DNA of 64,000 nucleotides from NCBI GenBank assembly GCA_036346255.1, contig JAYEVH010000210.1, forward strand, positions 1 through 64,000, read 5' to 3'. The translations under genes and the position numbers were made by a program. Of the stretch, positions 56,427 through 64,000 are shown in pieces (the first letter of the stretch is position 1; each line of letters begins with the position of its first letter). The stretch is from Ampelocalamus luodianensis (taxonomy: Eukaryota > Streptophyta > Magnoliopsida > Poales > Poaceae). The notes beneath the pieces are model-generated. The model was given only the letters and a program-made list of their open reading frames with translations. It ran no database searches and had not been told where the DNA came from.

Positions 56427-58902
56427 ATGGCGCAACCTCCGCTTGATGACGCTGCGACGAGCTACTCGACACACGCTGGATGGCGACACCGATGCCGGGC
56501 GTGGTCGCCCGGCCGCCGCCTCCGAAGTCCGCCTCGAGCTGCCCGCAGAGCGCTGGCTCGATGAGCGGTATGTCCCGAGATCGCGAGACACCGGTCTCTC
56601 GCCCATTGCCCGCATGTTGGACATACCGCACGCTGCGTTCCGCTTGACGCGGCACTCCTATTCGCGCCGTGGACCGTTGGAGACCGGAGACTCACACCTT
56701 CCACTTCGTGTGGGGAGATGACCGTGACTCGAGGACGAGCTATGCTTACGTGTTTGCCGCTGCACGGTCTTGCAAGAGTGCCACCTCCTAGAGAGTAGAC
56801 CGAAGGTGCGTATGGTCGACAGACGGTCACCCGATCCCCGATAATATTTTCGGTGTGCACATTCGTGGCTACGTGAGTACATGACCGCCCACCAATGCGA
56901 TCGAGGAGGCGGTGAGGACACACTTACTCGTGTACCTTATGTTCTGTTCGATGGATATTATTTCCACGACTCGTGGAGACCGTGTGTACCTAGCTACATC
57001 CACCTCGCGCAGTCTTTGGTGGACGCCGCCCGACGAGGTGCCACAAGATGCGATTGGGGGTCCGCGGTGCTTTGCGCCACTTACCGAGGGTTGTGCGATG
57101 CCTCGGCGCGAAGACGGGCGTGGAGCCGTCCTCGCGGTATGCAACACCTGCTGCAGATTATGGTCGGGAGCACTTCCGGCTGGCTCGCCATATTTTCGAG
57201 CACCGCACCCTTTCCGCCAGCGCCGCTTTATGGTCCTCGTGGAGGCGACGACCCGCCGACGGCCTACAATGGGTACGCGTTGGACACGTGGTACACTAGG
57301 TGGGCCAGGAGAGACCGAGGCGTGTTTATCCCGAAGTTTCATAACCTATTCGAGACTCTACACGAGGACGAGGTCATCCGTGGCCTTGGATCGCATAGCC
57401 TCGCGGACACAAATTTCACGGATTGTCCTCGCGGCACTCGTGGATGAGACGATCGTTGACGACCGCCACCGGTCTTCTCCCACATGGTCGAGCCGCATAA
57501 CCCCGCCGGTCATGAGACGCTTGGCCTTTACCAAAGGTGCCACCCACGCCGGGGCGACCCCTCACAAAGAAAGGCCCATGGGTATGCCGTTTTTTTGGAT
57601 CATCATTGTACCTATTAGCCACATGTCTGATTTTGATTTTTCTGATATCCAATTTAATTGCAGGCAAACGAGGAGAGGCCGAAAGAGCGACAATTGGAGG
57701 CGATACAAGAGCTCGTGGACGCCGCCAGGCATCGAAAGCGCGCGACGACGTGGTGCACGAGTTACGAGGCTACGACATAGGGACATATGCTACATACTTG
57801 GGGTGGTACGCTCGCGCACTGTGCAAGCTTATCGGGCCAGCGCCAAACGTCGTGGAGGTCATGCATGATGACGTTGTACTAGCAGTCCGCATCACACCGG
57901 GCGCACGCCAGACGAGACGGTAAAACATTCTTCGCATAATTTTCGTCCCGCAACACATTTCTAATCGACTATCATTTTCCTTGCGGTATTACCGCTTTGA
58001 TCGATCCACGAGAGGGTGCCGACGCCCCACGCCGGGGAACAATAGCACCTTTGATCGCTGCGTATTACGCGCGATGCGGGCTATGACCGACGACGCGAGG
58101 GCTGCAATGAGGACTATAACTGCGGTCGCCACGACGCTCACGCACAAAGATCGCGGACACCGTGGGCACCTCCACCTCGCCACCGCCACGGCACCTCCTC
58201 CGCGACCGCCTCGCACCGCCTCCGCACGTCCGTCGCACTCCGGGAGTCGTCGCAGCTACGGTCGTTCAACCTCGACGCGCCTGGGGCAACAGGTATGTCA
58301 ACTGCGGGTTGTGGTCGTCATTATTTATCGATGCACTCCTTTGGAGCGTATCGGACATTACCGTTTGTTCATGCAAAGACTTGCGAGGACAACACTTCAC
58401 CGCCGCGTCATCACGGAGGAGGCGCACGACAGACTTCGTTGCCGCCGGGCCACGTTGTTCCACTGCAGCACTGACCCTGACTCGCCGCAGCGCCAGGACG
58501 ACGAGTTCGGCTCGTTGGCACATGGCGTTCAGTCTCACGTGCGTGAACGCGACCACTGGTTCGACGAGACGTACCAAGGGTACACAGGCAAAGACACGGC
58601 ATGCATCGCCAGAGGATCTCGCCCACGCAACCACATACCTGTGCACGCTTTAACGTAGTTACAACAATTTTTCCGTTGCACGAAACCAACGACTAACTCA
58701 CCCACTACCTTTCCTGCAGGATGAGCACCAGTGGGTCGACGATATGCTCAGGTGTCCACCAGACACGTACCCGGAGATCACCGTAGCGACGCCCCACACA
58801 AAGATCCTCCTACGGCTTTGAGATGTACGCCACTCCTCGACAGCTCACTTTCCCGAGGATCGCCACGCTGCCGAGGCAAGCGCCGGGGATGTACCATAAG
58901 TA
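56427..58902 (+). pseudogene. Plant mobile domain (PMD) gene in the MULE, frameshifted
   Basis: ATG at 56427 follows an acceptor-like TCGCAG. The recognisable PMD blocks lie in different frames: LDERYVPRSRDTGLSPIARML (~56550), SCGEMTVT-RGRAMLTCLPL (~56710), VRTHLLVYLMF (~56905), WGSAVLCATYRGLCDASARR (~57055) and DYGREHFRLARHIFEHRTL (~57160). A second exon begins after TTGCAG (57662) with ANEERPKERQLEAIQELVDAA. A last exon begins after CCTGCAG (58720) with DEHQWVDDMLRCPPDTYPEIT, ending MYHK at 58902. PMD proteins (MAIN/MAIL1-type in plants) are nuclear and are also carried by some MULEs and Gypsy elements. Its job in the transposon is unknown. Frameshifts inactivate it. Confidence 0.65.
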
Positions 58903-58985
58903 ATGTCATGTTCGTAATGCATGTTATGTAATGTCAGTGTGCATTATGACATTGTGATTTATGTAATGTCGTGTGCATTATGATT

Positions 58986-59694
58986 TGTGTCCACACCAAC
59001 CAAGCCTCGAGATATGTACCTAAGCGAAAAGCAAAAATATTTTCTAGAAAGATTTTGAAGCTGAAACTTTTATGGTAGTTAGCTACTGGTATAGTGATAA
59101 GCTATATACAATTTCAGGTCATTTGGAGTTATATTGAAAGAGTTATGATTTGTCTACATTGTTTAGGGTATTAAACTAAAATATGATCCTTATGATTTTT
59201 AAAAACAGTAAAATTTGTGAAACCAATTTTCCTAGCAAATACACTAGCAGTGGAAACTAATCCAATTGGATTCATACAAAAAGGATCTATAGATTAAAAG
59301 ATATGCATTTTACAAGTTTGCTAAAGGTTCCAAAGATGATTAAGTTCACTTGTTTACTATTTTTAAAACGGTTTTCCAGGTTTGATCATGGTCTACAATT
59401 ATTTTTCTATTTAAGTTCAAGGTATAAGGAAGCTAAAAAAATTGGAATCATCTAATTTGGATCTATAGTTACAGAGATACAAAAATGACAAGACCCTAAA
59501 GTTCTGCAGTTTTTGGACACAAGATTTCACCAAGGAGGTTGTTGACTTGAGACAAATGAGGATTTTAATTTTTGATTTCCCAAAATTCTTTTACAAGAAC
59601 TTTGGAAAAGCTTAAAGGCGTTAGGATGCGGGAAAAGTTTTAAATTATCCTCATTTTCTTACATTTGAAACACAAGCCAAAATGGGGATGTTAC
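58986..59694 (-). mobile_element. Degenerate long-LTR fragment
   Basis: Ends GGGGATGTTACA, the complement of a TGTAACATCCCC LTR start. CCTCGAGATATGTA near its left edge is also found near the left edge of solo LTR G (43530), and 59035-59110 resembles G near 47130-47180. At ~700 bp it must have lost most of its middle. No flanking 5-bp duplication is found (TGATT against CTATG). Confidence 0.6.
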
Positions 59695-59706
59695 ACTATG
59701 CCTCGC

Positions 59707-60061
59707 CAGAAACTTTTCAGAAAGACAAGACAAAGACACCGCCGCTGTAAACTTTTCAAAAAGACAAGACAGCACACTGCCTCGCTAGAAACTTTTCAGA
59801 AAGACAAGACCGCACACTGCCTCGCCAAAAACTTTTCAGAAAGACAAGACCGCACACTACCTCGCCAGAAACTTTTCAGAAAGACAAGACCGCACACTGC
59901 CTCGCCAAAAACTTTTCAGAAGACAAGACAAAGACACCGCCTCGCCAAACTTTTCGTAAAGACAAGACCGCACACCGCCGCCGAAACTTTTCGTAAAGAC
60001 AAGACCGCACACCGCCTCGCGTAAACTTTTCGTAAAGACAAGACAACACTCTACCTCGTAG
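59707..60061. repeat. Tandem array of nine ~40-bp units
   Basis: The unit is AACTTTTCAGAAAGACAAGA plus CCGCACACTGCCTCGCCAGA with variants. Spacing is regular (36-40 bp). The array ends about 40 bp upstream of a TATA box at 60102. Confidence 0.95.
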
Positions 60062-60101
60062 GCTACTCACCTTAATTTAACCATACCGTGACCACCCCTG
60101 G

Positions 60102-60114
60102 GCTTATAAAAGGA
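60102..60114 (+). promoter_or_regulatory. TATA box of the small gene at 60187
   Basis: CTTATAAAAGGAG lies about 80 bp before the first ATG, with a purine-rich leader between. Confidence 0.6.
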
Positions 60115-60186
60115 GGTGACCTGCTCTGGGAGAGAAGGGTACAACAAAAACCCAACACTACACCGAGCTTCCTTCACCACGTTGGG

Positions 60187-60942
60187 ATGGACAAGAGACG
60201 TAAGAAGCAATGGGACAAGATGACAAAGCAATGGGATGAGATCCGCGGACTAGCAAGGGTCGCCGGGAGCGGGACGACTAAGCAAGGGCCGCCGCGCCCG
60301 GTCCAGAAGAGGCGTTGCTAAGATGGCAGCTCTCCGCAGTGAGGCCCCGTGAGCAGAACCCCATCCCGAACGCTCCAACCGAGCGTTCGCAAAGACCCGC
60401 CGAGAGGGAGACGCCGCCTCCGCTGGTGCATGGACCCATGCAAGTTCTTCAAGTCCAAGCACCGCTAAGCCTAGGGATGCGCATCGGGTTGTGCGAACTA
60501 CTCGTTGACTATCCCGACCGCCGTTGGGACACGCGCAGCCTATCGCGGCCTCGTGAAGGTCTAAGTACGATGTTCTTGTACCCTTTCTCTTCAAGTATGC
60601 ACTAACAATCTCTCCCATCTACCCGTAGTCCCCGGATCCGCTATGTGGCTACCGCAAGTGGATCGACCATGAGATCCACCCACATGACCAAGTGGACTCT
60701 CGACTTCGAGGAGTGGGATGTCAAAAGGCCCCGAGATCCGGAGGAGGAGCGCCGCAACGACGAGCAAAATGAGCGATACGCCGGAGACAAAAGCTCATCT
60801 CGAGGCGCAATCGCAGCAACGTGAGGCTCGCGAGAGGAGCGCGAGAAAAAGAGGGAAATAGCAGCCAAGGCCAAAGAGGCTAGCGAGGAGTTCAACGCCG
60901 AGGTCACAAGGAAGGGAAAATGGCCCCGATCATCGCAGTAGG
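60187..60942 (+). pseudogene. Small GRF-zinc-finger-like gene remnant in the MULE
   Basis: The first open segment (60187-60321) is basic and starts MDKRRKKQWDKMTKQWDEIR. It may extend by frameshift. 60410-60560 gives, across frames, a CxxCK-type segment and DYPDRRWDTR. After an acceptor-like CCCGTAG (60630) comes SPDPLCGYRKWIDHEIH, then a charged helix (WDVKRPRDPEEERRNDEQNERYAG) and REKKREIAAKAKEASEEFNAEV to a stop near 60942. The spaced Cys residues, R-W motif and CGY-x-KWID resemble the GRF zinc-finger small proteins common in grass genomes. The identification is tentative. The TATA box suggests an expressed ancestor. Confidence 0.4.
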
Positions 60943-61562
60943 TCGGGTCATTCCGTAGTAGTCCTTTGTCCTACCCGCCATGTTTTTTACTATCCCCTAA
61001 AGGCATGTACACTTACATAGTCCGAATGCTTGTGTCGCAGTGTACCGTAGTAGTAGTAAGGATGACTCAAGCAATTAGCCGAACTAGCATGCCATGTGAC
61101 CACGTGTAATGTGCTTCTGTCTTTGGATTCTAATGTAGTTCTGGTTCCCTGCAAGCCTATCTTCCTCTTCTCCTTCTACCCAATTGCAATTTAGGCACAT
61201 GTATGGATGGTTTCGCTGCCATTTAGCTCACTCTTCACTTCCTCTTCTCCTTTCTTCCAACTCACATCTTTGCGCAGCGACGTGACCCGACGAGTCAGCT
61301 TTTGTGCAGTGATGTGACCCGACGAGTCAACTTTTGCGTACTGATGTGACCCGACGAGTCAGCTTTTGTACAGTCATGTGACCCGACGAGTCAGGTTTTG
61401 TACAGTGATGTGACCTAAAAGACATCACGCAACACTGCCAAACGATTCTCATCAAAGCAGCTACTCGCGACGCCAATATCCTTGAACCCATTGCAATTTA
61501 GCCACAGTTATATATGAATGCTTTCGCACCATTCACCTCACTCTCCACTTCCTCTCCTCCTT
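60943..61562. repeat. Intergenic: duplicated promoter-like segments around a 34-bp tandem array
   Basis: 61185-61262 and 61488-61562 are related (both have GGTTTCGCTGCCATT-like or CTTTCGCACCATT text and a CACTTCCTCT-CTCCTTTCTTCCA run). Between them lies the tandem array described separately. The second copy contains TATATATGAATG ahead of an ATG. Confidence 0.6.
61276..61410. repeat. Tandem array, ~34-bp units
   Basis: Four full copies of GACGTGACCCGACGAGTCAG plus CTTTTGTGCAGT (and variants) and one partial (GATGTGACC). Confidence 0.9.
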
Positions 61563-61580
61563 TCTTCCATTCTATAACAA

Positions 61581-62083
61581 CATGTCTTCGCCTCATCTAA
61601 CTTTCGTGTGAGCGGACAATTAGAATCATTGCGACAAAGACTCGTGTGCCCTCGTTGCGTGGATCCCAAATGTGTTCACCTCGCATACGCCAACGAATCC
61701 ATCCCGAGTGTTCATGAAGTGTTCGAATCTTACGGTAAGTAGTGTCTAATCATCCCAAATGAATTCCATTCAAATAGCACGCTCTTTTTCACTTGAAGTC
61801 GCAATTCCTTTCGAACACAACATGCCGGTTTTGGCAGGTAATGATGAAGCGCCTCAAAGAGTTCGAGATATTGCCATGCAAATTGCTACCTTACAAGAAG
61901 ACACCGTGGTGTTGTCGCATTTCATCCAATGGCTCACCATCCGATCAACCAATACAAAATGAAGCTAACAGACTTAAAAGATCGGATGAAAGGATGGAAA
62001 GGGTTGAGAAAATGCTTCGTAAATTACTTCACATAGTTAGTTTTGCGGTATTTCTTCTATTATTTCTTGTTCTTGCCAAGTAG
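61581..62083 (+). pseudogene. Small gene remnant with C-terminal membrane anchor
   Basis: First exon from ATG ~61581 (MSSPHLTFV) is broken by a stop. It continues as RQRLVCPRCVDPKCVHLAYA and VHEVFESYG to a donor (ACG|GTAAGT, 61734). The next open part has QRVRDIAMQIATLQEDTVVLSHFIQWL (frame of 61759-61962). It shifts to a frame ending ERMERVEKMLRKLLHIVSFAVFLLLFLVLAK, i.e. a short amphipathic helix then a ~17-residue hydrophobic segment at the C-terminus. That would place the protein in a membrane as a tail-anchored protein. Family not recognised. Both this and the preceding gene look like host-derived cargo. Confidence 0.4.
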
Positions 62084-62640
62084 AAGTCCAGCTTGTAATA
62101 AGATTGTAATGTCCACTCTTCATCTATGTATCGTAGTCCTTCATGAATAGATCAACTGTCGTATCCTCGCATTACATGACGATGCCTTTGCGACGTTGTT
62201 GTACTCCGCGATACGACGCTCACAAAATATTATTCGAGTCTAACACATAGTTTTCCGTATAGGGGAAAATATAGCATATTTGGAATATCCCACAACCTCC
62301 TCCGCATCACAAATATACCTTGCTATCAAGACATGGATACAATCCAAGTCACATTGAATCATGAAACCCTAATTTCAGAACCTAAAATCCATACAAATAG
62401 AACACGCTTATGAAAATGGGGAGAGAGCACGTGGCGGTTCAGATGAATAAAATTATGGCTAATTTACACAAGCAAGTGCACTGTGCCTGGGTGCTCCACA
62501 TAAAATTTCATAATATTTTGAAGTCGTTTGCTATATTTTAAAATATAAACGAAAATCATCGCTAAACCCTAACCGTAATTCCTAATTGCGACTAAAACCC
62601 AAACACTAACACGCAAATCGCCACTTTTATTTTATGTATG
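62084..62640. other. AT-rich non-coding MULE sequence
   Basis: No gene seen. GGGGAGAGAGCACGTGGC at ~62418 recurs as TAGGGAGAGAGCACGTGGC at ~62881, the start of the subterminal repeat copies. Confidence 0.5.
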
Positions 62641-62689
62641 CTACGTATGTGTACAATAATTAAAAGCGTACATAACCACCATTTATATT

Positions 62690-63739
62690 TTAATGGATCA
62701 ATTAAAGCTTAATTGGAAAATTCAACAAAATAAAAAATAGTTTGAATTAATAAATAAACTTTATTTAAATTCAAAATTATTTTATTCAATATATTCGTGT
62801 TCCAATGATTTTTATTAAATTTCTAGAATTTTTCTTTGGATTTTCTCTCATTTCGCACAAACCGAACATGTTTATGAAATTAGGGAGAGAGCACGTGGCC
62901 TACCAACATAGATTAATTAAAGCTTCATTGAAAAATTCAACAAAATAAAAATCAATTAAAATGACTAAAATTTCAATTCAAAATTATTTTGTTAAATCTA
63001 TTCGTGTTCCAATTATTTTTATTGAATTTTCTATAATTATCTGATTTTTTTTTTTTGGATTTTTTCTCCTCTCTCTCTCTCTCCTCATTTCGTCTCTCTG
63101 CGGTGTGGGGTAGCATTACATGTCATGCTTGGGGGCTTGGGGCGCAAAGATGTTGCGTTTCTTCTGCTGTCATGGCTGCTGGAGGTACTTGTTGCTGCAG
63201 CAGCTTCTTGTCGCGCCTCGAAGCCATTGCATCTCCTTGTCGCGATCAGAGGCCACATTTGGAATTACGTTGCACTGGAGGGCCAATAGGGTCCAAACTT
63301 CGACAATATCAGCAAAATAAAAAATAGTTTAAATGACCAAAACTAACTTCATTTAAATTCAAAATTATTTTATTAAATCTATTCGTGTTCCAATGATTTT
63401 ATTGAATTTTCTATAAATTTCTTAATTTTTTTCGATTTTTTTTCTCTACTCTTCTTCTTTTCTCCTCTCTCTCTCATCATTTCTTTCATGTTTGCACAGC
63501 CGCCCTCTTGCTGCGTGGGGGAAGCGCAGCACCTCCTCTTGCTACGTGTGGGAGGCGCAGCAGCTCCTCCTTGTCGCGCTCGGTGGCGCAGAACAACTCG
63601 CTGCGTTGCCCGCAAAGATGTGGGGTTGTGGTTCCCACCGCAAAGACGCGAAATCATGGGGCTAAAAACGGAATTTCGTACCTAGGGAGGCCACATTTGG
63701 AATTACATTGCGTTGGAGGGCTAATAGTGTCCAAACTTC
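62690..63739. repeat. Subterminal tandem copies and duplicated right TIR of the MULE
   Basis: Three diverged copies of an AAAATTCAACAAAATAAAAA / TATTCGTGTTCCAAT / TCTCTCTCTC block start near 62715, 62930 and 63305. The last two each continue into a Cys/Ala-codon-rich segment and end in the same TIR text (CCACATTTGGAATTAC, ending GTCCAAACTTC) at 63301 and 63739. The final unit is 438 bp. Confidence 0.85.
63683..63739 (-). repeat. Right TIR of the MULE
   Basis: The outer end, whose complement starts GAAGTTTGGACACTATTAGC. The inner duplicate lies at 63249-63301. Confidence 0.8.
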
Positions 63740-64000
63740 CGAAGCACCTTCCTGGTTTCTGTCTTCACGTGAACGTGATGCACAACAGCAGCCGCTGTCC
63801 TCCAAGTTCCAAGTCTTCACGTGATGTTCTTCCCTTGCAAAAGTTGCACCTTGCGCCTGTGTTCTTTCGGCTGGAAAGAACAAAACACCGAGAGCAAAAC
63901 GAAACAACACACCGAGAGACAATCGATTTCTTTCGGGAGCACCAAAACCTGCTGCTCCTCTTTTTTTTTTTTTGTTTATTTATATCCACACATTACAGAG
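63740..64000 (-). mobile_element. 5' LTR of element E, right part, runs off the window
   Basis: Starts with the repeated CGAAGCACC and continues exactly as the 3' LTR does at 40020-40275. The LTR start should lie about 45-70 bp beyond 64000, followed by the target-duplication copy CTCTT. Confidence 0.9.

Larger units (their letters stand above)
52252..63739 (+). mobile_element. Mutator-like element (MULE), 11.5 kb, with perfect 9-bp TSD
   Basis: The LTR of E is interrupted exactly at CGAAGCACC (52243-52251), which is repeated at 63740-63748; the LTR then continues. A 9-bp duplication is diagnostic of Mutator-type insertion. Left end GAAGTTCGGACGCTTTTGGC and right end (reverse complement) GAAGTTTGGACACTATTAGC are related TIRs. 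Cargo: mudrA-like transposase pseudogene, plant-mobile-domain gene, a degenerate LTR fragment, two tandem-repeat arrays, two small gene remnants, and duplicated right-terminal DNA. Confidence 0.9.

Noticed and set aside
58981..59699. A target duplication around the LTR fragment 58986-59694
   Set aside because: TGATT and CTATG do not match, and the left edge is uncertain.
59692..59700. A CACTA transposon end (TTACACTATG)
   Set aside because: The CA belongs to the TGTTACA end of an LTR fragment, and no inverted CACTA partner is seen.
59665..60024. A lysine/arginine-rich repetitive protein on plus
   Set aside because: It is the translation of the 40-bp tandem array; the unit length varies and breaks the frame.
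1..64000. rRNA, tRNA or host protein-coding genes
   Set aside because: Looked for and not seen; the only tRNA-related sequences are retrotransposon primer-binding sites.

Overview
The window looks like grass (cereal) heterochromatin, most likely a rice-type (Oryza) genome. The family resemblance is from memory; no database search was possible. It is wall-to-wall transposable elements with no convincing host gene, rRNA, tRNA or CRISPR array. Every element is decayed by frameshifts, stops, truncation or nested insertion.

Layout. (1) 1-3296: two overlapping remnants of ~3 kb Gypsy-type LTRs in opposite orientation. (2) 3297-30329: a composite of Tat-lineage (RIRE2/Grande-like) Gypsy elements on the minus strand. 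Element A (3702-14249) has gag-pol on minus and an extra spliced antisense ORF (aORF) on plus. Its 5' LTR (13590-14249) is also the 3' LTR of a second copy B (14250 to ~17200), which is fused to a third, more diverged element C (~17201-30329). C's aORF is split by a 3.15 kb solo LTR (18959-22110, 5-bp target duplication CAAGA). (3) 30330-39832: a 5'-truncated Copia element D (gag plus a ~2.1 kb LTR, itself split by a solo LTR at 34096-37369), unassigned DNA, and a Copia pol fragment. (4) 39833-64000: a minus-strand Copia element E. Inside E sit a plus-strand short-LTR Copia F (41591-49397), a 4.1 kb solo LTR inside F (43449-47581, TSD TGTTC), and an 11.5 kb Mutator-like element (MULE) inside E's 5' LTR (52252-63739, perfect 9-bp TSD CGAAGCACC).

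How the parts relate. In the Tat elements gag, protease, RT, RNase H and integrase run on minus, while a coiled-coil aORF with recognisable introns converges on plus; the PPT lies upstream of the aORF and next to the 3' LTR. Arrays of covarying ~29-bp hairpins lie in two aORF introns and in one LTR. The MULE carries a mudrA-like transposase (D, D and E motif positions, SWIM and CCHC traces) and a downstream plant-mobile-domain gene. It also holds two small GRF-like or membrane-anchored gene remnants, two tandem-repeat arrays and a duplicated right terminus. The nesting order is readable: Copia E, then F inserted in E, then solo LTR G inserted in F; the MULE inserted independently into E.
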